Shown here: one piece after another, positions 9,141 to 19,485 of the stretch
Numbering within the stretch: position 1 is the first letter of the stretch
How the letters are laid out: every line of letters starts with the position of its first letter
NCBI GenBank assembly: GCA_963800865.1
Contig: CAWDCL010000004.1
Location: 248,001-312,000 of the forward strand
Reading direction: 5' to 3'
DNA length: 64,000 bases
Source of the DNA: JALOKP01 sp963800865
GTDB lineage: Bacteria > Acidobacteriota > Polarisedimenticolia > J045
Position numbers and translations under genes: made by a program
Notes under the pieces: generated by a model
The model's input: the letters and a program-made list of their open reading frames with translations, nothing else
Database searches by the model: none
Told to the model about the DNA's origin: nothing

Positions 9141-11269
9141 TCAGCGCGACATCACGAGGACGCGAATCGTGCCGGTCCCTGCGGGGAGTGCCTCGAGCGC
9201 CTTCGCCACGACGGTTCCCGCCGCGGCACCGTCCGGGGTCCGCATCGCGTGGCCCGGCAGCGGCGACGCGACGAGCAGGTCGCCCGCGACGATCGGCTGC
9301 GCGGTCGCGTCGGCCTTGACGGACACGAGCGTGCCGGCGAATGCCAGCGGCGCCTCACGGTCGAAGAGAGAGCCTGGCGCGCCGGCGACGATCCCGGCGA
9401 CGGTGGCCTCGAGCCCCGCGGCGGAGCGGACCAGCAACCCTGGGCGCATCGGGTCAGCGGCGAGGACGTCGCCGACCTCGACCCGCTCGGCGATCGGAGC
9501 GGGAAGCGCGCCGGCTGGCCAGGCGATCGGCTCGGCGTCGGCGCCGGTCGCCGGCTCGGCGGACCGGCTCGCTCGCTCGCGGGCCTCGGTGCGGGGCCGC
9601 GCCGGTGTGTCCGTTCGCGTGCTGGTCGCCGCGGGCGGCGAGTCGGCCACGGTGACGCGCCCCGCGCGCGGAGCGGTCGGCTCGAACTCCGGCGGCGCGG
9701 CCGCGTCGATCGCCGCCGCGAGCGCGCGCGCGCGCGTCAGGTCGAGCGGCCGCGCGGTGGGTGCGACCTCGTCCCGCATGGCCGCGAAGCGCGCCAGCGG
9801 AGTCGTCGCGCGCAGGTCGGGGCGCGTTGCGAAGAGCGCCTCGTCCGGGGCGCGGCTTGGAAGCGGCGCGTTGCGCTCCTTGGGGCGGATCGCGGGGCGC
9901 TCCTCGAAGCCGATCCTCAATCCCCAGACCATGTAGTCGAAGGCGGCGTCGGAGCGGGCCGGGCCGCGCACGACCAGTTCCTCGCTCGAGAGCGAGACCA
10001 CCGTGAGCGCCACCAGCCCGTCGCCGCGCGGCGTCAGGTGCGCCGTCAGCCCGATGTCCGGGTTGGCGACCAGCCGGAACGTCTCCCCCAGCGGCACGCG
10101 CGCCTCGCCGTTCACGAGCCGCGCCGAGCCTCGGGTGTAGACGGCGGCCTCGTCCCCCTCGGGCGCCGTGTAGACGATCTCCGCTGCCGGGTCGAGCGGG
10201 TGGTTCTGCACGAAGCTGACGCCGCCGGTCCCCTTGATCTTGAAGCCAGCCTGGCCGACCGCGGCCCAGGTCAGGCCGGAGGACGAGTCCTCGAAGTAGG
10301 CGGGGTTCTCGCCGGGATTGACGGCGAAGCCGGCGACGCCGGTCTTGTTGTAGCCGAGGTAGGCATTCGCGCCGGAATCGCTCTCGCGGAAGATCCCGGC
10401 CGCGAAGGTCCCCGCGGCGACGAGCCCGGCGTCCCCGACGGAGAGCGAAGTCCAGCCGGAGTAGGGGACCAACGACGAGAAGACGCCTCCCGCGCCACAG
10501 GTCTCGCAGCCGCCCCACTGTCCGCGGCCGACGACGCCGTCGTTGCCGTTGCTCAGGAGGGCGAAGCTCCCGCTCGACCCGTTGTAGAACTCGCCGCCCG
10601 TGACAGGACCGCTCGCCAACAACCCGGAGAAGGCCGTCGCCAGGCTCACACCGGAGCCGGAGTTCGCGAAGATCCCCGCCGTGTTCGTGGATGCCTCCTG
10701 CGCCTTCAGCCCGCCGGATTTCGTCTGGAACGTCGGCGAGGTGTCGAGGAAGGCCGCCGGCGCGCGCCCGCCCAGGTTCGCGGCGTCGAGCGCGCTCTGC
10801 GCCGTGCTCGCGTTCATCGCGTAGGCCGCGGCAACGATCCGTACGCGCGGGTTGAGCGTCTCGCGCGCCCCGCCCGCCGGTCCGACCTCGATCTGCAGCC
10901 AGACCGCGGTGTAGTCGCGGAAGACGTCGGCCAGCGAGGTGTAGGTGCCCGGTCCAGTCCCGTCGCTGACCACTCCGCCCCCGAGTTGCACGCTGAACAG
11001 CCCGTTGCCGACCGTCACCGCCAGTGCGTTCGCGGCGAGGCGCGAGTCGACCAGGATCTCGTCCCCGGCCGAAGCCGCGCTGAAGAAGCGGAAGACCATG
11101 TCGAACGAGCCGCTGCGCGGCTTGTCGGCGGCGTCGCGCAACACGCCCTGGTAGTTGACGAGCGGCGGGGGAGTGGCGGCTCCGCGCGGCGGGAAGCGGT
11201 CAGCACTGCGAACAGGAGCGCCGCGAACGCGGCGGGCGAAGCGGAGCGGAGCGGGCGAGATGTCCTCAT
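9141..11269 (-). CDS. Secreted tail-fibre-like surface protein, frameshift in signal region
   Basis: The best start is ATG 11269 (AGAGGA site upstream), giving a signal peptide with AAFAALLFAVLTA; a single-base break near 11187 then moves the frame. The mature part begins with PPPLVNYQGVLRDAADKPRSG, an N-terminal pattern common in bacterial proteins that resemble phage tail fibres. The middle is Gly-, Ser- and Ala-rich with repeated GIF and GVAGF strands typical of trimeric fibres. The C-terminal 110 residues (VEVGDVLAADP, VAGIVAGAPGSL, AGTLVSVKADA, GDLLVASPLPGHAM, GTVVAKALEALPAGTGTI) match the C-terminal domain of such fibre proteins. It is probably surface-exposed and lies in an operon between a small secreted protein and the metalloprotease. 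Confidence 0.7.
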
Positions 11270-11283
11270 GGCGGAGTCCTCTC

Positions 11284-11835
11284 TCACGGGCACGGCGCCG
11301 CGTTCGGGCGCTCAATGCCGCTGCTGCGTTTCCCCTTGGTCCCTTCCTCGGCAAGCCGGTTCTTCGCGGTGACGAGGTAGAAGAAGCCCTTGCCGGCGCC
11401 GGGACTCCCCGCGTCGGACGCCTGCTCGGCCGAGACTCCGTTCACGAAACAGGTGCCCGCCCCGCCGCCGGCAAGGGCGGAGACGAAGTCGCGATACAGG
11501 TTGTAGGTGCCGACCGACGGCTCCGGGTCCCAGCGCAGCGTGGTCCGGTCGGAAAAGCGCAGCCCCCTGGCCTCACCCGGGGGCGGGAACCAGGACACGA
11601 AACCCGAGCCCAGCCGGAACGAGGCACTCGACGGCGCCCCGCCGGCGACCGCGTCGCCGATCGCGTCGAAGCTGACGCGGTAACTGGCGGACGAGGCGCC
11701 CGCGCCGTTGACGGGGCGGCCGCCGGCGTTGACGGCGCTCTCGGTCAGCTTGTAGCTGGCGCTTTGCTGGGCGAGGGCCGGTACCGCGGCAAGGGCGGCA
11801 CCCGCCAGCAGGATCGTCACGACGACCGGTCGCAT
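11284..11835 (-). CDS. Small secreted protein ending in the Cys-Pro module
   Basis: ATG 11835 follows GGAGGAG by 7 bp and starts an about 183-residue protein with signal peptide VVVTILLAGAALAAVPALA. The first half contains SASYKLTESAVNAGG and SASYRVSFDAIGDAVAGG, two related strands also seen at the N-terminus of some bacterial surface proteins. The second half is a fibronectin-III-like module (LRWDPEPSVGTYNLYRD, GTCF, FFYLVTAKN) ending exactly in PCP. Four proteins in this window end this way. It is first in an operon with the fibre-like protein (14-bp gap) and the metalloprotease. Function unknown; a surface adaptor or adhesin is plausible. Confidence 0.75.
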   Translation of the reverse strand: MRPVVVTILLAGAALAAVPALAQQSASYKLTESAVNAGGRPVNGAGASSASYRVSFDAIGDAVAGGAPSSASFRLGSGFVSWFPPPGEARGLRFSDRTTLRWDPEPSVGTYNLYRDFVSALAGGGAGTCFVNGVSAEQASDAGSPGAGKGFFYLVTAKNRLAEEGTKGKRSSGIERPNAAPCP

Positions 11836-11946
11836 CCGAGGCTCCTCCACGAGACGGGACGAGTGTCCCGTCGCGGAGGGCCGGCGGCATCGGCATGAAA
11901 ATGCGGGTCTGCGAAAGCGGCAGTTAGCCGGCCGCGCGGGACCTGC

Positions 11947-12633
11947 TCAGACGAGCCGCTCGCGGACCGCGCGCGAGACCGCGGCCTTCGCGCTGTTGAC
12001 CTGCAGCTTGCGGTAGATCGAGCGGATGTGGCCGCGGACGGTGTCGAGGCTGATCCCCATCTCGTCGGCGATCTGGGCGTAGGTCCCGCCGCGGACCAGG
12101 CCGCGCAGGACCTCCTGCTCGCGCTCGCCCAGCTCGAGGCGCTGCGGGGCGGTGGTCGATGGCGGCCCGGTCGGCGGGCCGCCGCCCTCGCCGTGCCGCA
12201 GCAGCTCCAGCACCGAGCGCGCGACGGCCGCAGTCAGCGGCGAGCCGCCGCCCGAGATCGCGCGCAGCCCGGCCAGCAACTCGGGCGCGGTGCTGCGCTT
12301 GAGCAGGTAGCCGTCGGCGCCGGCGCGGATCGCGTCGAGGATCGTCGCCGGCTCCTCGAAGACGGTCAGCACGATCACCGGCAGGCCGGGGTAGGCCTCC
12401 TTGAGCCGGCGGCAGGCCTCGATCCCGCTCATCCCCGGCATCTCGATGTCCGAGAGCACCAGGTCCCACGGCCGCGGCTCGCCGCGCTCGGCGGCCTGCT
12501 CGGCCGCCCGCACCGCGGGCGCGGCGGCCCCGTGCACGCCGACCAGCTCGAACCCCGGCGCGAAGCGCAGCAGCGCCGCCAGCCCCTCGCGGTAGCCGGG
12601 GTCGTCCTCGAAGATCGCGACGCGCACGTTCAC
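11947..12633 (-). CDS. NarL/FixJ-type two-component response regulator
   Basis: The 228-residue protein has a receiver domain (residues 3-120) with acidic pocket E9-D10-D11, phospho-acceptor D62 in LVLSDIEMPG, T90 and K112. Its C-terminal LuxR-type helix-turn-helix (about 160-228) reads LGEREQEVLRGLVRGGTYAQ and SLDTVRGHIRSIYRKLQV. It will bind DNA when phosphorylated. Translation starts at GTG 12633, 9 bp after AAGGAG; an ATG 9 bp upstream is followed at once by a stop. It lies 43 bp downstream of the sensor kinase gene on the same strand, so the kinase is its likely partner. Confidence 0.92.
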   Translation of the reverse strand: MNVRVAIFEDDPGYREGLAALLRFAPGFELVGVHGAAAPAVRAAEQAAERGEPRPWDLVLSDIEMPGMSGIEACRRLKEAYPGLPVIVLTVFEEPATILDAIRAGADGYLLKRSTAPELLAGLRAISGGGSPLTAAVARSVLELLRHGEGGGPPTGPPSTTAPQRLELGEREQEVLRGLVRGGTYAQIADEMGISLDTVRGHIRSIYRKLQVNSAKAAVSRAVRERLV

Positions 12634-12676
12634 GGCGTCATTCTCCTTCCGCGGGGCCGCGCGGTCGACCGCATGA

Positions 12677-15600
12677 TCATGCCGGTCGGCCGCGCGGGTC
12701 GAAGGTCAGCGCGACACGGGTCCCGCGCCCGCCCGCGCCCGGCCCGATCGCCAGCGCCGCGCCGATCTCCGCGGCCCGACGCCGCATTCCGGGCAGGCCG
12801 TGGCCGTGCGGCGCCGCGTCGTCCTCCTCCGCCGCGAGCGGCGCCGGGTGCGCGATCCCGACCCCGTCGTCCTCGACCGCCAGCGTCCAGCGCCCGCCTG
12901 CCGCGGGCGCGAGCGACAGCGTCACGCGCGCCGCCTCGGCGTACTTGGCCGCGTTGTGCAGCGCCTCCAGGCCGACGCGCTGCACCGCGTGCTGGGCCGC
13001 CAGCGTCAACTCCAGGTCCGGAAAGCGCTCGGGGAAGGCGGTCTCGAAGCGCGCCCCGCCGCCCGCGAACAGCCGCCCGCCGCGCTCGGCAAGGTAGTAC
13101 GCCAGCCGCTCGAGGCGCGTGTTGCCGGGGCGCAGCGCCCAGACGATGTCCGTGAGCGCGAACCCCAGTTCGTTCGCTGTCGCGACGACGCGCTGTGCGA
13201 GGCCGTGCCGCTCGCCGGCCGGCAGGCTCTCCTCACCGAGCAGCGCCGACATGATTCCAATCCCGCCCAGGCCCGAGCCCAGCTCGTCGTGCAGGTCCAT
13301 CGCGATCCGTGTGCGCAGCCGCTCAAGCTGAAGGGCGCGCCGGGCGCGCGCGCGCAGCGTCATCGCGCCGGCGCCCGCGGCGGCGAGCGCGAGCGCGGCC
13401 CAGAACCACGGCCGCTGCCAGAACGGGGCCAGCACGACGACGCCGACCGACGCCACCTCCGCGCTGACCTGCCGCGCGCCGTCGACCGCGCGCGCCTCGA
13501 AGCGGTAGCGGCCGGGCGCGAGGCCGGCCAAGGAGACGGTCCGTTCGCGCTGCGGCGCGCTCCAGGCGTCGTCGCCGGCGCCGAGCAGGCGGTGCTGGAA
13601 GCGCGGCGGTCCGCCCGACGCCGAGCCGAAGCCGAGCAGGTCGATCGTCAACTGGCGCTGGCCGGGCCGCAGGACCACCTCGTCGACGACCGGCTGGCCC
13701 AGCTCGGAGATCGGCCAGGGTGAGCCGGCGACGCGGACCGCGCCGACGAGGAGCCGCGGCGGCCGCGACGGGGGATCGTCTCCCGGCGGCAGTCGCGACA
13801 CGGCCCCGTCGACGGCGAACCACACGTTTCCCTGCGGATCGGTCAGGCAGTGCCGGACCTGGTTGCCGGCCAGGCCGTCGTCGCGCCCGAGGTGGCGCAG
13901 CCGGCCGCTCGTCGGATCGAGGATGTCGACGCCGCGCGCGGTGCCGATCGCCAGGCGGCCGCGCGCGTCCGTCGTCGCGCAGCCGACGTCGACGCTGGCG
14001 AGCCCCTGGCCCGGTCCGAGGTGCGTCCAGCCGGGCTTTCCCGCCGCCGGATCGTCCAGGCGCACGACGCCGCCCATCCCCAGCACCCAGAGGCGCCCCG
14101 CGGCGTCGGCGTGCAGCAGCTCGGGGAGCAGGCCGAGGGCCTCCTCGTCCGCTACCCGCTCGAAACGATCCTGCCGGCCGCGGACCAGGCTTCCGGTGAA
14201 GGCGGCCCAGAGCCGGCCATCGCGGTCCTCGGCGAAATCGAGCGCGAAGCCGTTGGGGATCGCCTCCTGCGCCGGGACGTTGACGAAGCGGTTTGCGCCG
14301 GGGGGAAGGTAGTTGAGCGTGCTCGCCCCCGGGGTCTCGATCCCCGCCGAGGCCCAGATCGTGCCGTCGCGCGCCTCGAAGAGCGTGACGACATCGCGGC
14401 CGGGCAGGCCGTCCGTCATCCCGAGAAGCCGCGGCGGCCCTGCGGCCGCGAGCGAACGGAGCCGCCCGTCGCCCGGAAAGTGCGCGACACCGCGCTCCGT
14501 CGCGAACCACCAGCCGCGCTTCGTCGCGATCACCGGGCGGACGACGCTCCAGCCGAGTTCCCGGACCTCGGGAGCAAACGGCACCCGCACCGCCTCGAAC
14601 CGTTCGCCGTCGAAGCAGCTCACGATCACGCGCAGGGCCGCCGACCGCGTGACGAAGCAGGGCCGTCCGTCGGCGTCGAGCAGTGCGCCGACGCTGCGCT
14701 CGAGCGCCAGGCCGTCCGCGGCGTCGTAGGTCGAGAGGCCGCGCGGTGCGATCCGCGCGAGCCCGGCGCCGGCCGAGCCGAGCCAGAGATTGCCGGCGGT
14801 GTCCTCGGCGACCGAGGCCTGGATCCCGGGCGGCAAGCCGTCGCTGCGATCGATCGCGGTGACGCGCACGCCCGGCTCGCCAGCGCGCTCGACGATCGCG
14901 GCACCGGCGTCGGTGGCAAGCAGCAGCCGCCCGTCCGCCGTCTCGGCCAGCGCCTGGACCGAGCTGTCGGGCAGGCCGTCTTCGCGGGTGTAGACCGCTC
15001 CGCGGCGCAGCCGCCCCGCCGCCTCGTCGGGATGAAGCTCGACCAGGCCGCTGACCGAGGCAGCCCAGAGGCGGCCGGCGCGGTCGCGGAGCAGCGCGCG
15101 CACGTCGCCGCCCATCTCGTCGTGCGTGATCCAGCGCTTCGCAGGATGTGAGCCCGCCGGGGCCTCGCCCCCGCCCGGCGGGACCGCGTGGAACACGCCC
15201 CACCAGCGCGTGCCGATCAGGACCCCGCCGCCCGGGTCGTCGGCGAAGCCGCGCACGACGACCTCGAGCGGCCCGCCGCGCTCGTCGACGAACGCGACCG
15301 GGGCCGCCTGCCATGACCCCGACGCATCGCGTTCGAGCCAAGCGGCGCCGCGCGTCGAGCCGACCCAAAGCCGGCCCGCGGGGTCGCGGTGGAGAACGGT
15401 CGCCAGGACCTCGGTCGAGCTGTCGGGAGGCGGCGCGCCAGGCCGCCGGCGGTGGCGGATCGGTCGGCAGCGGGACGCGCTCGAACAGCGGCCGGCCGGG
15501 CCGCGGGCGCGGATCGAAGCGGAACAGGCCGGCGTTGGTTCCCACCCAGTAGGTCCCGTCGTCCTCCTCCAGCACCGCGCGCACCGAGGGGCCGGCCAGG

Positions 15601-15869
15601 CCGTCCTTCTCGTCGTAGTTGCGGAACTCGCTCCCGTCGAAGCGCGACAGCCCCTCGTCGGTGCAGAACCACAGGAAGCCGCGCGAGTCCTCGACGATGC
15701 AGCGCACGCTGTCGCGCGCCAGGCCGTCGGCGACGGTGTAGACGCGCAGCGGCAGGCGGTGGGCGAGGGCGGGGGGCGGGGTGGCGGAGGCCAGGATGGC
15801 CGCTCCGAGCAGGGCGATCACCGTGCGCGGCAGCGCTCTCGGGCGGCTGGCGGAACGGGCGTCGCGCAA
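12677..15869 (-). CDS. Membrane sensor histidine kinase with two-component propeller and Y_Y_Y domain (one frameshift)
   Basis: Once a break near 15435 is bridged, the protein has about 1060 residues. A signal peptide is followed by repeated propeller blades of the type VRCIVEDSRGFLWFCTDEGL and SVAEDTAGNLWLGSAGAGL, then a Y_Y_Y domain (FQHRLLGAGDDAWS, LAPGRYRFEARAVDG), one membrane span (PWFWAALALAAAGAGAMTL), a HisKA_3 dimerisation domain with phospho-histidine in MDLHDELGSGLGGIGIMSA, and a HATPase domain (LHNAAKYAEA, VEDDGVGIAHP, GHGLPGMRRRAAEIG). Such kinases sense polysaccharide or other ligands in the periplasm. A TTG start at 15869 with GGAGG just upstream is the best choice. It forms an operon with the LuxR-type regulator. 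Confidence 0.85.
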
Positions 15870-15945
15870 GGGGCCTCCGCGGCGAGGGGGCCAGTCTACG
15901 GCCTTCTCCGGCCGCGGGCAGCGGCCTCCCCGCGGGGAGCCCGCC

Positions 15946-17371
15946 TCAGCGGTCCTCCGTCGCCCACTCCACCAGCTCGTAGCGCACCGAGCGCGCCGGG
16001 ATCTCCATCCGGCGGAACGCGCGGAGCGCCAGCCACGCGGCGAACGCGACCAGCGCCGCCGCGCACGCCCAAAGGGTGAGCGCGGCGACGGGTGACTTCA
16101 TCAGTTCGGCTGCGGCCGTCTCCAGGCCGGCTTCGGTGGCGAACGGGCGCGTGCGCCGGCTCATCGCGAGGAACAGGCTTCGCATCGGGATCGCGAGAAG
16201 GAGGGCGAGCGGGCCCCAGTACAGCGCGTGCCGGACCGCAGTCCGGGACCCCGGGGCGGTAGGCTGCCAGGAGCGCCGCGAGCGCGAGCAGCCACAGCGT
16301 TACCACCAGCGCGAGTTCGAGCATCAACACGCCGAACGGGAGCGTCGAGAACGCCGCCCCGACGAGCGCGCCGGCCGCGATGCCGACGACGGGGGGCAGG
16401 AACAGCGCGGCAAGCACGCGCCCGCGCGGCAGGGGCAGCGGGTCGACGAAGCGCAGCGGCCGCAGGAGCGGCCCGTTGGTCGAGATCAGCATGTAGCTGA
16501 CGAGGTAGAGGTAGAACAGGCGCAACCCGCCGAGGTCAGGGTCGTCCGAGAGTGCGGCCTGACCTCCCGCCGCGAGGAAGCCCAGGAGCACGGCGAAGAC
16601 GAGCCAGCCGTAGCGCGAGAAGAGGGGCAGCCAGCGGAACAGGAGCGGTGCGAGCCGCGCCCGCCAGCGCATCGCAGTCCGGTCCGCGGTCGCGTCCATC
16701 GCCCTGCGCGCGTCGCGCCGCGGTGCGGCGACCGCGGCGCGCGGCACGAGATCGAGTGCCGGCGGCACGCCGCGCACGGCGAGGACCCCGCACACCGCGG
16801 CGAGCGCGAACAGGCCGAGCGCGGCCGCCCAGGGCGCGCGTCCGGCGAAGACGACTGCGACCGCGATGGCCAGCACCACGGCGATGCGCCACGCACGGTG
16901 CCGCCACCGCCCCGCCAGCGCGGCCTCGCCCCGCGCGGCTGCCTCGATCAGGGCCACCGCCAGCAGCGACGCCGCGGCCGCGAGCGCCGTCGGCGCAGCG
17001 ACCGAGAGCCGCGCGGGCCCCCGAAGCGCCGCGACCGCCGCGAGCAGCCCCAGCAGGACCGCGCCCACGGCGACGATCGCCAGGCAGCCGATCAGGACTG
17101 CGAGGGCGTGGTGGAGCCAGAGCCGGCGGCCCGAGATCGGGAGCGCCAGCTCGTGTTCGGTCGCGCGGGTCGTGACCGGTCCGGCGACCAGGTAGACCCC
17201 GACCGAGAGCCAGATCGCGAGCGCGATCGTTCCCGCCGACGGGCTGGCTGCGCGGCCCAGGGCCGCCGTCACGAGCAGGCCCGAGACGACCCCCGCGTTG
17301 AGCCCTGCGAGCAGGGCCCAAGCCGGGGTCGCGCGGAAGGCCGCGTCGTTCCGCACCAGGCGCAGGTTCAT
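15946..17371 (-). CDS. ABC transporter permease-like membrane protein, broken by one frameshift
   Basis: The protein of about 475 residues has roughly ten hydrophobic spans, for example PAWALLAGLNAGVVSGLLVT, IALAIWLSVGVYLVAGP and VLIGCLAIVAVGAVLLGLLA. A single-base break near 16251, in a GC-rich run, moves the frame before the last two spans (PMRSLFLAMSRR, VAALTLWACAAALVAFAAWL). ATG 17371 overlaps the stop of the ABC ATPase gene by ATGA, so translation is coupled and the protein is almost certainly the membrane part of that transporter. The family is not obvious; it resembles ABC-2-type exporters in being large and unduplicated. Substrate unknown. Confidence 0.7.
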
Positions 17372-18261
17372 GGCTGCCCCCCGACCAGCTCGACGAACAT
17401 GTCCTCGAGCGCGATCGACCGGCACTGCGCGCCGGCGCCGGCCAGGTCCCGGGCCAGCTGCTCCTCCGCGCGGCGCGGGTCGAGGTGGAAGATCGCGTGC
17501 AGCGCGTCGGCACGCTCGCGGACCCCGACGCAGCCCGGCAGCGCCAGCAGCTGCTCGCGCGTGACGCCCGGCGTGCGCGGCACCAGCGCCAGCGCGAACC
17601 CCTCGCGCAGCTCGTCCAGCCCTTCGTCGATCAGGACCCGGCCGCCGTGCAGCATGACGATCCGGTCGGCCATCCGCTCGACGTCGGTCATGTAGTGCGA
17701 GGAGAACAGGATCGTCGTCCCGGCCTCGTTGAGCAGCTCGATCGAGGTCTCGAGGAACTCACGCCGCGCCGCGGGATCGAGCCCGCTGGCCGGCTCGTCG
17801 AGCAGCAGCAGCTCGGGACGGTGCGCGACGGCGCAAAGCAGCGCGACGCGGCGGGCCTGTCCCCGCGACAGCGTCCGCACCTTCACTGCGGGGTCGACCT
17901 GGAAGCGCTCGGCCAGGACGCGGGCCGAGCGGTCGTCCCAGGTCGGGAAGAGCGAGCGGTGCAGCGCGATCACCTCGCCGACGGTCAGGTACGGCGGGAG
18001 GATCTGGTCCTCGGCCACGTAGCCGATCCGGCGCTTGACCTCGACCGGCCGCTCGCGCGGGTCGAGCCCGAAGACCCGCACCTGCCCGCGCTGGGCGACC
18101 AGCATCCCCATCGCGATCCGGATCAGGGTCGTCTTGCCGGCCCCGTTCTCGCCGATCAGTCCGACGACCTGTCCCGGCTCGACCGCGAAGCTCACGCCGG
18201 CCAGCACGTCCTGCCCGCGCCGGTAGGCGCGGTGCACGTCTTCGAAACGGAGGGCGCTCAT
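17368..18261 (-). CDS. ABC transporter ATP-binding protein (ABC-2/YtrB-like)
   Basis: This 297-residue cytoplasmic ATPase has Walker A GENGAGKT (37-44), the Q-loop region YVAEDQILPPYLTVGE, a signature that reads LSRGQ in place of the usual LSGGQ, Walker B LLLLDEPASGLD, and the H-loop FSSHYMTDVE. A C-terminal extension of about 80 residues ends with LEDMFVELVGGQP, typical of ATPases that pair with ABC-2 permeases. Genes before and after overlap it by 4 bp (ATGA), so GntR regulator, ATPase and permease are translated together, as in the ytr-type operons of Bacillus. It powers export of an unknown substrate. Confidence 0.9.
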   Translation of the reverse strand: MSALRFEDVHRAYRRGQDVLAGVSFAVEPGQVVGLIGENGAGKTTLIRIAMGMLVAQRGQVRVFGLDPRERPVEVKRRIGYVAEDQILPPYLTVGEVIALHRSLFPTWDDRSARVLAERFQVDPAVKVRTLSRGQARRVALLCAVAHRPELLLLDEPASGLDPAARREFLETSIELLNEAGTTILFSSHYMTDVERMADRIVMLHGGRVLIDEGLDELREGFALALVPRTPGVTREQLLALPGCVGVRERADALHAIFHLDPRRAEEQLARDLAGAGAQCRSIALEDMFVELVGGQP

Positions 18262-18641
18262 GGTCTCTTCTCCCGCTCGATCTCCTCGAGCAGATTCATC
18301 ACGTCGCCGAGCGGGACGCGGCAGAGCGCGGCCTGCGAGAGCAGGCGCTCGGCGGCATCGCGCAGCCGCTCGCGGTTCTCGGCCGGGTCGGCGGGCGGCG
18401 CGGCGCGCTCGCTGACGAAGGTTCCGCGCCCGCGCTGCGTCTCGATCAGGCCGTCCCGCTCCAGCTCGTCGTAGGCCTTCTTGACGGTCAGCGGCGCGAT
18501 CACCAGCTGCGCCGCCAGCTCGCGGTGCGACGGCATCCGCTCCCCAGGGGCGAGCCGCCCGCCGGCGATCGCGTCCAGGACCTGCCGCACGATCTGGCGG
18601 TAGATCGGCAGCTCGTCGCCCGGCTGGACGTGGATCAGCAT
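18258..18641 (-). CDS. GntR-family repressor, YtrA subfamily
   Basis: The 127-residue protein has an N-terminal winged helix (PIYRQIVRQVLDAIAGGRL, PGERMPSHRELAAQL, LTVKKAYDELERDGLI, QRGRGTFV) and only a short helical C-terminus for dimerisation, the hallmark of the YtrA subfamily. It overlaps the downstream ABC ATPase gene by ATGA and starts 7 bp after the SpoIIE phosphatase gene. YtrA-type regulators usually repress their own ABC operon. A fitting operator (inverted repeat 19460-19485) overlaps the promoter at the head of this operon. Confidence 0.92.
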   Translation of the reverse strand: MLIHVQPGDELPIYRQIVRQVLDAIAGGRLAPGERMPSHRELAAQLVIAPLTVKKAYDELERDGLIETQRGRGTFVSERAAPPADPAENRERLRDAAERLLSQAALCRVPLGDVMNLLEEIEREKRP

Positions 18642-18648
18642 CGCGACC

Positions 18649-19440
18649 TCACCGCGCCGCGCGCCGCCGCGCGACGACGACGGTCGCGTCGTCGCACGGG
18701 AAGGCCCCGCCGGCGCCCGGCATCTCGTCGACCAGCTCGCGCACGAGCAGGTCGAGCGGGCGGGTCTGGCGCGCGCGGAAGGCGTCGATCAGCCGGCCCT
18801 CGCTCACGAACGCGCCGGTCGCGTCGATCCGTTCAGAGATCCCGTCCGTGACCAGGAGCAGGGCGTCACCGGGCGCGAGCGCGGTGGCCTCCGTGTCGCC
18901 CTGCCACGACGGGAAGAGGCCGAGCGGCACGCCGGTCGCGTCCACCCGCTCGACGGCCCCGTCACGCCGGAGGACGAGCGGCGTCGGGTGCCCGCAGTTG
19001 GCGTAGCGGAGCTGCCCCGACGCGTCGTCGTACTCGCCGAGGAAGAGCGTCGCGTAGTGCTCGGGCGCGGTGAGCTCGAAGAGCAGACGGTTGAGCGCGC
19101 GGACCCGCGCGGCGAGGTCCCCGGCCGGCAGCGCGTAGTGGCTGCGCAGTGCGGACTGCAGCGCGGTGACGATCAGCGCCGCGGGCAGCCCCTTGCCGCA
19201 CGCGTCGCCGATCGCGAGCGCGATCCGCCCCGGCGCGATCGGCAGGAAATCGAAGAAGTCGCCGCCGACGCCGGCCGCGGGGCGCGAGAACCCGGCCGCC
19301 TCGAGCGAGCCTTCCGTCACGGCGTGCTGCGGGAAGAGCCGGGCCTGGACGCGGCGGGCGAGGCGCACCTCGCGCAGCGAGGGGACGGCGCCGGGCTCGA
19401 TCGGCGGGAGCGGGCGGGAGGGCACGGGGGCGAGCGTCAT
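18649..19440 (-). CDS. PP2C-type serine phosphatase (SpoIIE/RsbU family)
   Basis: This soluble 263-residue protein is essentially a bare SpoIIE catalytic domain. An N-terminal linker (VRLARRVQARLFPQ) is followed by the metal-binding motifs VGGDFFDFLPI, IGDACGKGLPAALI, LRYANCGHPTPLVLR, LLLVTDGISERID and the final PCDDATVVVARR; the Asp residues in these motifs bind two metal ions. Such enzymes dephosphorylate anti-sigma-factor antagonists in partner-switch cascades. No anti-sigma kinase or STAS antagonist is encoded nearby, so its target is elsewhere. It is the first gene of the GntR-ABC operon (7-bp gap to the GntR gene). Confidence 0.88.
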   Translation of the reverse strand: MTLAPVPSRPLPPIEPGAVPSLREVRLARRVQARLFPQHAVTEGSLEAAGFSRPAAGVGGDFFDFLPIAPGRIALAIGDACGKGLPAALIVTALQSALRSHYALPAGDLAARVRALNRLLFELTAPEHYATLFLGEYDDASGQLRYANCGHPTPLVLRRDGAVERVDATGVPLGLFPSWQGDTEATALAPGDALLLVTDGISERIDATGAFVSEGRLIDAFRARQTRPLDLLVRELVDEMPGAGGAFPCDDATVVVARRRAAR

Positions 19441-19459
19441 GTTGTCGGCCTCAGAGATC

Positions 19460-19485
19460 TAGTGACATAGAGGACTATATCACTA
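19460..19485. promoter_or_regulatory. Inverted-repeat operator, probable GntR (YtrA-type) site
   Basis: Arms TAGTGACATAG (19460-19470) and CTATATCACTA (19475-19485) match as an 11-bp inverted repeat with one mismatch and a 4-bp spacer. It lies in a short AT-rich island just before the SpoIIE gene and covers the predicted -10 element. The GntR repressor encoded two genes downstream in the same operon is the natural binder, which would mean autorepression. Confidence 0.7.

Noticed and set aside
9141..11269. Prophage remnant because of the tail-fibre-like gene
   Set aside because: It has a signal peptide and lies with secreted bacterial genes; no other phage gene is present.
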